Source of the DNA: Saccoglossus kowalevskii
Lineage: Eukaryota; Hemichordata; Enteropneusta; Harrimaniidae
Assembly (NCBI RefSeq): GCF_000003605.2
Contig: NW_003143795.1
Span: forward strand, 375,730-439,729
DNA length: 64,000 bases
Direction of reading: 5' to 3'
Shown one piece after another: positions 23,001 to 42,900 of this stretch. The notes beneath the pieces are model-generated. The model did not search any database. It was not told the origin of the DNA and saw nothing but the letters and a program-made list of their open reading frames with translations. Every line of letters begins with the position of its first letter. The first letter of the stretch is position 1. A program made the position numbers and the translations under genes.

Positions 23001-25319
23001 TGCATAATGATTAATCAATTTTCGGCTTTTCCACTGATATCTCAAATACTAATCATCACATTTCAATAAAACTTGGTACATAGATGTTATAGGACACTGC
23101 ACAGACCTGATAGTTTATAGGGTAATATCAGTACATATTATTTACCTAATTTGCATAATTAATTAATTTTCAGCTTTTGATACTTCAAGTAGTAATCATC
23201 ACATTTCAATGACACTTGATACATAGATCTTCTAGGACTATGCAGAGACCTGATTAGTTTTGATTGGATATTAATTACCTAATTTGCATAATGTTCTACT
23301 GATATATAAGGAACCACAAATTGGATTTTAATGAAACTTTTATAGAGAACTACATGTATGCAGAGACCCAATTAGTTTTTGGTAAATATTTATTTATGCT
23401 TGTTAATCACCTACCGGTACCGGTAATTTACATAATTAATTAACACTGATATCTCAATTACTGATCATCACATTTGAATAAAATTTGGTACATAAATGCT
23501 CTAGGACAATAGACAGGCCTGATTAATTTTGGGTTAAAATTTCTCTAGTTAGTATAATAATTCATAATTTTTTTGTTCTGTTCTGTTCATATTAGTTACC
23601 TGATTTAAATAATTAGTTTTCAGCTTTTCCATCAATATCTCATGTACAAGTAATTTTGAATTAATTTTTAATGTGTCTTCAATACTCTCAGCACACAGGA
23701 GTTCTTTCTAAGCTTTCTTCGATTTTTAGAATGTAACAATTCCTGTAAATTTCTAGTTTTGTTTTTATTTTTGGTAAACAAATTTCATGTCGAATCAAAT
23801 TCTTCCTTCCTTCCTTTATACATACATAGTAAGTTGTTTGTGCAAATTTACAGCGAGTCTTATAAGTATTGGGGAATCCAATTTGCAGTTGGCAGTTGGC
23901 TTTCAAATCCTGCTGGCCCTGATTTGTGGTCGCGTCCACTTCAGGGAAGTCTATATTGCTTTAAGTGACATAGAATGATTTTACGTGGCCTGGTACTTTT
24001 CTGGATTTCCCTGGACAATTTGCTTTGTTATGCAAGGCGTGATAATGTAAAAGTAGTTTACAGTTACCAAGTACAAGTAATTTAATATTGATAGGGGGGT
24101 AACCATCTTGAACACAGCTCCTGCAAATCAGGGAGAAAATAAACTTTCACATCCAATAGAAACGCTGTGGTAACATTAAGCCAACTGCTAATAAAATTCG
24201 GCCTCATTCGTCATTTTTGCATGGACAATCCCTTGTATACAAACACTTCATTACATGAAGAACATAGAACACTTTCCCTGGTACGGTATATTTGAAAGAG
24301 AAATCACCATCCAATTGTAAGACCATCACAAGTATGACAACCGTCCCCTACTGTTATATAGATTCGCTCAGAGTGAGCGTGACCACAAGACGGCGATATC
24401 AACGTAAACAAACATAAACCTGTGTGTGATTCTACCGAGAAGTCGTGATTTTGGAAAAATACATCGCTCTGAGTAAGCACACCTCTAATGTATCAAACTT
24501 GGTGCATGAGGGTGCATTTTAAAACGCACTTTCTGAAGAGAATCTACCAAAGTGTAGTGTTGAGGTTATGGCCAAATAAACTGACCATGGCTGGTGTTTG
24601 TTTTTTTTTGTCAACGTTTATTTTAATTAAGTATAAAATTAGATTTATTGAAATTTATTTACTGTATCAAAGGCGCATGTGCCCGTGAAAAACAAGATTT
24701 TTCGTTTGTTTCCTGAATACGATGTACACAATACATTAGTAGTTCGCATAGTTAAAGAAGCAGTCGCATACAACTGTCATTGTTTTTCAGTTCAATTCAA
24801 ATTCAGTAGGCATATTTACTCAAAGCTTATATTGTATTTACTACTATAAATGTCATCATATTTTAGTTTCGTTTTTTTTCTCCCCACCAGAGTACACGAG
24901 AGTCATTCTTCTATATCTCGCCATATTCAACACCCGATTACCCAATATATGCAGTCCGGTACAAGCAGTATAAAGCACACTACTACACACAGGGGAGCAG
25001 CAACACAGACTTTACGCACGATCCTGACTGTCCAGAAACCCATAACCGCACAAAGCAGGTCCCACCACTGCTGTACGATTTAAACCAGGATCCGTCGGAG
25101 ATATACAATTTAAATTTAGATCCAGCCTATACTGATGTCTTGATGCGAATAGATGACATAAAGCGTGAATTTGAAGCAAGTCTTGTATGGGCAGAGAGTG
25201 AAATAGGAAAACCAACAGACACAGCATTGGAGCCTTGTTGTGCTCCGGGATGCTCCCCTTTTCCTTCCTGTTGTCAGTGTCATACGTCAAATAAACTATT
25301 ATTTCTCCCCGGACTTTGA
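20030..25319 (+). CDS. ARSA: arylsulfatase A-like sulfatase, copy 3 (complete, 514 aa)
   Basis: Four coding exons: 20030-20268, 20999-21622, 22126-22378, 24891-25319; intron phases 2, 2, 0 as in the other copies. The start is the first ATG in frame ([20 protein letters not shown], a likely signal peptide). Catalytic features: D36-D37, [12 protein letters not shown] with C76 as the predicted formylglycine, K130 and H132 in GKWHLG, the [10 protein letters not shown] segment, TSDNG, and [11 protein letters not shown]. The final exon has the six-cysteine tail [17 protein letters not shown]. It then runs about a dozen codons further than the likely ancestral end, through an AATAAA homologous to the one at the copy 2 stop. 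Another AATAAA at 25347-25352 can serve as poly(A) signal. Intron 3 is long (2.5 kb) and holds a family B tandem-repeat element. Exon 4 has no early methionine, so a naive ORF scan misses it. Confidence 0.93.
20318..20492. mobile_element. possible MITE in intron 1 of sulfatase copy 3
   Basis: An imperfect inverted pair is seen: GGACCGGGTGAGACC at the left, and GGTCTTCACTGGTCC at the right. The interior is unusually GC-rich for an intron, with GCGCC and GGCG clusters. The open frames here are in repeat DNA. Evidence is limited to the inverted ends. Confidence 0.3.
22476..22499 (+). repeat. copy of the ATATCGAACAGGAC dispersed repeat
   Basis: ATGAGTCCTATATCGAACAG and the following GAC match the repeats at 560-612 (inverted) and 2446-2487. 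Similarity to the 560-612 copy continues weakly downstream. It lies in intron 3 of sulfatase copy 3. Confidence 0.45.
22625..23701 (+). mobile_element. non-autonomous tandem-repeat element, family B (pearl/HINE-like)
   Basis: The 5' end is a hairpin CTCCTGTGTGC-GAA-GCACAC (22625-22644), followed by a TG/TATG microsatellite and GTCCGTCTGTTCC. About seven degenerate units of roughly 150 bases follow, with starts near 22718, 22877, 23029, 23175, 23293, 23441 and 23627. They are marked by CACTGATATCTCA, GAAACTTGGTGCATAGAT and TTACCTAATTTGCATAAT. The 3' end is the exact inverted 11-mer GCACACAGGAG (23691-23701). It lies within intron 3 of sulfatase copy 3. The layout equals that of families A and C; the Helentron-related assignment is inference. 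Confidence 0.65.
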
Positions 25320-27819
25320 TGACTTAAGCGACAGGATAATATGAACAATAAATATCAACTACTATTTTATAATTTCTTATCAAACGTGAACCAAGATATT
25401 CTGTGTTATTAGTCTGCCACTGTATAAAGAGATAATTTGTCGAATATAATATGTACATATTATACATAGCTTATACATTTGGAGTTGTAAACGATTTGTC
25501 GCCGAAGGGATCAATTCTTAAAAAATCTCTTCCCACTGCTTTTTTATGCAAAATCTGAAAATAAATTAAGCTAACAATAGTTGTACCATTCTTTGACTCG
25601 TTGCTATTGTTCTAACCATGTCGCCTTTCGCTGGTAACTGACACTTTTCTCTATTTGAAACTGTCCTGGCAATTTCAGAGCGAAGTTTTTGTATGATAAA
25701 CGTGCACGAGACTGCAACTTACTCGACAGAAAAAATGTTTATCTCCATGGGAGTCTGAAATGGCCACCACACCAACAGAGTTAATGTGCCGATAGTTTTT
25801 TCAGAACTGATTGGCCCATTGTTCATATACAACGAGTAACTGTATATATTTTTATCAGTTGCAAATCCAATTTTAGGCATAGGGTGTTTGATCACATCAA
25901 CAGTAAAGTATATACTATAAAATTGCACAGAATCACACCGACTTGATAAATTAATGACATGCTTTCACCACAAAACTAAAATGAGTAGCATGATGAAACT
26001 AACCACGGTAATAAAGTTCAAGATTTGGGAACAGACTGCTCACGTCCAGTGTACGGATAAAACCTGGACTAAACTAGCAAGACCTCTTGTGTCACGACAG
26101 TTTTGTTCACCATTATGTCCAGAGTTTGATCAATCTTGTGCAAAATGCAATAGCAAAGTCACTTAGCAAATTCCTGCCTGGCAAACTTCCAGAGTTGTCC
26201 AAAAATATACATTTCAAGCCCCCCTCCCCATTGTTAAGGTAAATCACGCAAAGCAAGTACGAGTGTAGAAAACTTGTTTTATTATTTTTCTACCACATAT
26301 ACACCAATTATGCACATTGTTGGACAAGTTAGACTTTTTTTTTTCTTTGTGATATATATATTAATTAAATATTGTTTTTCTCTATTTGATACATTCTAAT
26401 AAATAGTGCAAAAAGATTGACTTTTTAAATTAAAAAAACAAAACGAGCATGCTGTTTACATAATGGAACTTGGCACAGACAATATCAATTGAAATTTTTT
26501 TGTTGAAAAAAGAAAATATCAAACTGAAGTTGACAACTATTTGAACACAAGACTGATCCATTCAAAGTGGGAGTGAAAATTGTACATTGTTTTAAGGATA
26601 TGCAGCGCAGAATATTGCATTTTTTACTCTTGCTAGTTTATCCTCTAAAAAAAGGAAAAGAGGAATAACTTTAAAAAAAATCTTTTGAAGATTATTAAAA
26701 GACATAACTGAAATGAAAAGTCTAAAACAGCCAGGAATACTGTAACATTTTTCAGCTAGTGAGTTATTTTAATGACTTAGTTAATTCAGCCAAACTGCAC
26801 GTAGCTTCAATAAATGTGGGAAGGGGTGGGCACCAAAAAATTGGTGGATTGCATATTATTTCTACACAGAAAATTTGTTAAATATTTACTATACAATATT
26901 TTCCAAGGTTGCTACAAAAATAGTAACAGCACAGCACAGAATATTCACAGCAGTATGAACAATACACAGACCCAATAAGAAAATGGAAGAACTGGTATTT
27001 ACCAATGTATAACTTAACCCCCCCCCCTACCCACTTTTTTTTGTCACTTCTGCATTTTTTTATGAAAAATTAAGCATAAATTAGTTGCAAGTCACACTGG
27101 CAGTGTGATATTAGACTCAATAGACTTTGGACATAAATGATCACAAGTGATTTGCTTTTCTCCCGATTTACTGCTGTTCACTGAGAATCAACACTATGCA
27201 TGAAGCAAAAACAAATTGTTGGTGGCCATCTGTGCCCAAGGGCTATTCTATGATTGAAGAAAAAAAATGAAAGAATATTTTGCATTCTATAAAAACTGTC
27301 AAGAAAATTAAATTGATTTACAATATTATTTTATTTAATATAGTTTGAGGTTTGTGACCCATCTATCATCAATGCTGATACGAAATTTTATGTAGCTCGG
27401 CCCAAGTGTTGCTTTGAACATAATGCCCAGAGATACACGGGAGAGAGTTTTCGTTTTATGAATTGCCAAACAATGTGCAATGAATGAATAGTAGGAATTA
27501 TAGCAGACTCAGAAAGAAAACCAAATGTGTACACAAAAAAAACAAACATATTTACAGTCTATTTAGGTTTTCTTTCCTGGTACTATCAGGTTTCCATAGC
27601 AATGGATGTTAGGTAAACATTTCATTCAAATGCAATTCTCTTAATGAGCAAATATTGTTTGATTGGTGCAAAAGTTAGAAACCCTGTCATTGATTCATTG
27701 TGGCAGTGAACAACTTGAAATCGTTCTCATCTGATTCAGGTAGACCAATGAGTCCTGTTGAGTTAAGATTTCCATGGTTCCATGATTGTGAGACTAAAAA
27801 GTTAAGATTATGGAGGTGT
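25320..27819. other. convergent intergenic region, 3' ends of sulfatase copy 3 and FBXO11
   Basis: Sulfatase copy 3 (plus) and FBXO11 (minus) end facing each other, so this stretch must hold both 3' UTRs. The poly(A) signal at 25347-25352 serves the plus-strand gene. Minus-strand AATAAA hexamers (for example near 27335 and 26280) are candidates for FBXO11. Otherwise AT-rich with no coding exon seen. Confidence 0.55.
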
Positions 27820-36661
<8,842 letters not shown>

Positions 36662-36978
36662 GTTGGTAAGATGAATCAACAGGACAAGACAGTATATATA
36701 TGTCCAGAAAGCAGCAACGACATAATCACCTTGTAGAAGACCGTGAAACCATACAGTAACCCAACGAAGATGAAATGTGATCAGGGTTCTCGGACCGTTT
36801 ACCAATCATGACGCGTGTTCTAGGCACGTGAACTCAAAACATTTGCATAAACCAATCAGTGCACGGTACATAAATTAACACCTAACTTAAAATATGGCGG
36901 AAATGTTTACTGCACTTCCTGTTCGAATCACCGTCGAAGTCACCAATTAATTTCTTTGTTTTTATTATCTATATAAGA
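36662..36978. promoter_or_regulatory. bidirectional promoter between FBXO11 and EFCAB11
   Basis: Only 317 bases separate the two divergent start codons, so both 5' UTRs and core promoters must fit here unless UTR introns exist. CpG density is raised. Visible motifs include CCAAT boxes (about 36800 and 36848-36856), a CACGTG E-box (about 36826) and a second CACCAAT-like site near 36940. No TATA box is convincing, as usual for housekeeping-type pairs. Function is inferred from position. Confidence 0.6.
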
Positions 36979-39900
36979 ATGACTACCACGCTTTTCAAAT
37001 TCGGAGGGTACCAACTTCCGGCGCGGCAAAACATTACTGAAGAGGACAAGAAAACAATTGCAACAGTAGGTTTTGTTTTCTCGTAGAACGATCGGGCCTT
37101 AGGGAAATGATCCCGTTCCGATCGATATAGGCATGCTGGTACTCGATTTCCACATAACAATCTGGCCCACCGTTTGTTACTATGCAGTACATGTGCCGTC
37201 TTCATTGTGTGTATCACTTTGCCTGTTGTTCACCGTAAACGGATTCTCACTGTCTTTGATTCGGGCGGGGTGTCGATTTTTGTTTGTTTTCGACAATAAT
37301 TAGAATTACATGCCTTTTCAGCACCCCGTGAATCATATACACAGGGATATGGTCCCATGAAATAATGTAAATACACTGCAGCTTAGTTGTCGATATAACG
37401 TATAATGTGTACCGGTACACCTTACAAATATTGTAGAATCTATTGTATAAGTTTATTTGGAACCTTATCTTCTAGATGTTATGACCACGTCCATGTTATG
37501 TCGTAGTAAAAGTCTACGCCATTTTTGGTGGCTATGAATTGATACATTATTGATCAAAATGTATCCACAATAATTAGAAGCGATGTAGATACTATGTAAC
37601 ATTTAAAGCGACAATGTACGTGGAAATTGTCTTATAATAGCAGATTTGGAATGCCCAGGGTTTCATGTAAATTTGATCTCCTCAAACTAACTTTCCAGTG
37701 TTTACATGTTTGTGTATGTGCCTCGAATGTAATAAAGGCGACTATAGAATAAAGGTAACAAATTGAACATTGAAGGTGATTAAAAACATTTTAAAATAAT
37801 TTTTAACGTGAAAATAAATGGGAAAAGAGTCCTTTGTCTTTTTATAACTAGCATGCTATTTAGCTAATTTGGCTACATTTATTTACGTTTTGAAATTGTG
37901 TTCTTCATTTGTGTTGCTACCAGTAATGAGAGTGGATGCGATCTTGTCAACACTGGTGAATATGTTGTGGTTTCAACGTCTGTATTGACAATAATATTTA
38001 TTCTGATTGTTGTAGTAATCTAGTTTGATAAACCTGTCCGTATTAGGACTTTCAGAATTTTGCATTTTTATGCCCAAATGCACTCCAAATTCGGCAGCCA
38101 GCATGTTTGCTTGGTTTGACATTCAGACGCCATTAGAGTGGAATGTCATTGTGATTTGCGCAAACTTGGGGATATATTGTGATTTATTCCATTCTATGTG
38201 ACCTGCTCTCCTCCAATCAGCTTGATGTAAAAAATAAGAGAGAGGACAAGGTACTTTACTGGGTATTTTCACTTGGATTTTATTTTCACTGAAGAAAATA
38301 CCGTTTTTCTTATATTTTACATTCAACTCATAAAAAATCAGTAAAAATAAACTTTAAATACATATATATATAACAGCCAAACTGTCTTTTCAGAAAAATT
38401 ACAGCTAAAATAAAGTATTTCACAGTAATAGAAGTGTGGGTTTAGTGAAGAAGCACAACATTATAAGTGCTCTATGTGAAATAATATTTAATACTTGATT
38501 TAAGTAGTACCGATTATCAGTACTATATTTGTTTTTATTATAAACAATGTTTTGGTAGTATACTGTAGAATACTTTATTTTCGCTATTTTCGCTGAAGGG
38601 ATGATTCCGTGAAAATAAAATCCAGTGAATATACATTTTTTTCTTATATTTTTTAATCTCAACAAAAATCAGTGAAAATAAATTCCAAGCAAAACGCCCA
38701 AAATACCTTTTCAGCGAAAATTAATTCCAGCGAAAATAAAGTATTCCACAGTAGTCTAATATAGCATAGTCATCTATTGTGTTGATAGCATGTGCTTCTA
38801 ATAATACCGGTACCGGTAGTGCTTACACGAATGACCTTTCAAAACAGTTAGCATAAATAGATCTGTGAGAGTTTGTTTACTAAAACATTCTGGTGAAACT
38901 ACATTTTTTTTTTTGTCTCACCTGCATCGCTATTGGAGTTGGACTTTTAATAGAGCATATACTGTAAATCAAATATGATACTTACATGCAGTGGCATTAT
39001 GGGATTTTTTAATGTGAAACACTAATATATTTAGTTATACTGTGCATTCAACCAATGCGCTAGAAACTACATGCGATTGTGGTCTTTTGTGGTAACATCT
39101 CTTTGAATGTGATTTTCAATGTTTGACGTGTAAGATTACGTTGAATAATACACACATACACACACAAAATCCACAATAATATTAATATTCAGGGATTGCG
39201 TTAACCCCATATTTTGCTTCCCTGACTACAATTATTGAAGAAGGACCCATTTTTTTCAGGCAAGCTGGGGTCCAATCTCTAATAAGGTTATCCAGGATAA
39301 AATTTCTATTTTTTTAAATTTTGTAAGTGGGACTCGTCTTGCTGAGACACAAGTGCAAACCTTGAATATTGATTTCCGACGGGTGAATTTCAGAACAAAA
39401 CATGCCTATGCAACAGATTAACAGTATGACATGAACTAGTAGAATATGAATGAATTAAGTATACAATGTTTATCGAAAAACGGGGTAACAAAATGGCAGT
39501 TCTAAACTTGTTGCATGCACTGAGACGCTTACATTTTACAGTGTAACGCACTATTCTATTCTATACCTTTGACTCGCTAGTGTGTGTTTTGGATTCAATG
39601 ATATCATAGAACGAAGAATGACTACTAGTTGCATGTGACTGTTTCACGCCACGTCTCTTGAGAACATTTAAAAATACTGTCAGATATACCAATCTTTCTA
39701 AAATTTGATAAATTTTTCTCCCGTTTTATTATGAAAAAATTTGACAATATCTGATGTATTAGTGGACCCTTTTGCTTTCTGTTATTCAGACAAGTTTAAT
39801 TTCATTGACATCACAGCTTGGAATCTCAGTATTGACTTACATCAAGTATTATCCTATTCAAGAATGACTATTATAGTCAGTGGAACTTACCGTACAGTTT

Positions 39901-42900
39901 TTTGACTGTTGATAATTTTTACTACAGGTTTTCCATGAATGTGACCAAGGTCAGAAGGGCTATCTATCTCATGAAGACGTCAAAGTAGCGTTTGTATCAC
40001 TCCTTGGTTACAAACCAACTAAGGTAATGATTGGTTTACATAATTTTACAGTCAGTACAATGACATTTTATGTGAATTGAACACAGTGTTTATATATATG
40101 TAGGTGTTTATTTACGAATAATTAACTGTTTAATTTTTGTTGTTTAATGATATAATGATGATTTAATGACTCAAAAATGATTCAAAAAGTTATATTGTCA
40201 CTGCTACAAAACTTTGCAATTTTCACTGGCTCATGGAATTTGTCTAGAGTGAATTGAAGTGCTCTACATTGTTTCTGTAAACTGTCTCTGCTTTTTAAAA
40301 GCAGGCACATTGTGGTACTTCAATGTGGCATTGTGGTATTCCCATGGTGCATTGTGGTATCCCCATGGTGCATTGTGGTATTCCAATGGTGCATTGTGGT
40401 ATGCTGCATCTTATTTATATGTGAACCACAGACAGGTATAGCTTTTCCTCACGTAAGACCAAATAAAAAATATTACTGGTAAGTTTTCTTGCCAAGATTT
40501 TCATTCCAATCCTGTATCATTGTGACTGAATTAAAATGTGGCCACTAGATGGCGCTCACTTCCTGTTTCCAGCTGCAGGCTTGTTAAACTCTTCTCACAA
40601 AATATACAAAACAAAATATGACAAAATGAAAAATTTTATTGTTACAGGTTACGGGAAATAAAAAAAGGTACTTTACGTTTTTATAGTAAATAAAATGAAA
40701 GTTCCATTTACAGTAAAAACTAGGTTTTTACACTTTACAGATAAAGCAAATTCCTAATTACATTTTTATGTTATACTTGAGAATCAAAATTAGAAATAAC
40801 GTATGAAAATGCTTTATATGCTCACAAATAATAAGATCTTTTGTGAAATAACGGCCGAATAAAATAGCTGATTACATTTTTCACCTTGCCTATGTCTACG
40901 AATTTATATACATATTTTATTTAAATTATATTATTCCGAAAATAAAAACAATTGATTACAGCTTACGAAAATACCTCTTGCCGACCCACACCTAAGTCTC
41001 CCTATTTTTGTTTTCAATGTATATTAAAAACACACTATTTCATTTGACCTTAATATCCAATTGTTGATAATATATAAGAGGTGTATTTATATTTATTTTC
41101 TCATAACTTTTACATATTGTATTTACTATCATCTCATGTGTTACAAGTACAGCATATTTATATTTATTTTTTCATAACTCATAAAATTAAAGTTATTTAA
41201 AGAGGAGTTACTAAATGTGGACTTTCAACAAAAACGTATACTGCCGTATCTCAAAGTTCTGTTAACTGTTAATTGAACATCAAGTTATAATTTGGGCGTG
41301 GTTTCTAAAATATGGGCATGGTCATTTTTGTAATTCAATGTTTTCATAACTTGATGTCTGTAATTCGAACAATTCAACATCTCATGTGGCCAAAATGTCT
41401 GCTTTTCACATGTGCGAAATGTCTGGGGTGAGAAATGATGGCATCCTTTCTGTTCACACATTCAGATGTGTTATTCATTGGACAAAGACACTGTTTTTAA
41501 ACAATTACATTTGAACATGATGCTTTTCTCAATGTCAATAAAGTACTGATGAAAAGTATTGATTTCCTCCTTGCATGTGGAAAAGCTTTAATTTTAGTCA
41601 TCAATTCACCTGATTTCTAGTCTTCATGCCGTCTATGATTGTAAGGTTATGAAAATTTACCAATAATAGACTAGCGAATTGGTCCAGAATCAACAAACAT
41701 GTCTCTGTCATTCATGTGACGTAATCACATAAACTACTTATAGAGCAAATATGGTAATATCAATAATGTCATTATTATGCATATTTTCAGTATGAAGTAG
41801 AAGAGTTGATGAAACAAACAGAAATCATTGATGGCACTCCACGTAAGTATTATTATTTGAAGGGCAAAAGGTCATGAGAAAATCGGCATGGATAGTGAAA
41901 TGTAAATAATCTGTCGCATACAGTAAGATAAAACCGACTTACACATTGGAAATTAATCTTGGTGTTCATTCCTTATAAATTTCTTCTATTTATGTATTTT
42001 CACATTAACCTTCTGAATGTTAAGGTCACCTTTTGCTTTTTTCCACATTTTTGCTAGACTTTTTGATAGCAATGATTGCTTGACCCTGAAAGTGGGGCAT
42101 TTTAAAGAAAGTGGGTTGAATATTTCCGTAACTCTCCGTGGAGTTAAACTGTGCTAAAACAATACCAACATATCTTGCATAATCATCTGTTTTTTTGCCC
42201 CTATTAATTCCTGTATTAAGGCAGTTGAGCTGAGTTTGCAGTGCATTATGGGAGAGAGCTCTATTGTATATAATATTGGAAAAATTTTATCATACTGGAA
42301 ACTGATTAAATTGTATGTCAATTTGTTCAATGTTTAAACAATGCTAGAATATGTCTGGAAAATATGATAACTAACAGGGATTACAAAACCTGCCTCTAGA
42401 GGACACTGTACCCCTGACAATATTAATCATTCTGTCTATAGATTCGTATTAGTACCATTTGGCAACTTGCATTTAAACGGTTCATTCAATTCAGAATTGC
42501 TATTAAGCGTGCTATGTTATTGTTTGATCAATAAAACACCTTATTTTAGTTGATTGAAAGTTAATTTTGTGGGTTTGCAACGTCTTGATGGCTCAATCTT
42601 TAATCTTTTGTGACAAATTATGTGCAATATAGATAGAGTTCCCACCTTTTTACCCAGTTTGTCACCAATGTCTGCCTTATAGCACCAATACATAGACTAT
42701 ATAATGTACTTATGTCAGACTTATTATTTTGGGTAATTTTATTTAGCATGTTTCTGTTATTTTTGGTTAACATTAGACAGAGATATTCCTTACCCCGATT
42801 TTGATAAAAAATGTTTATTTAACAAATCTGATAATGGGACTACTTTGGGTAATGATGCAAAATTTAACACGGGTAGTATAAATTTTCAGGGCTGGATACA

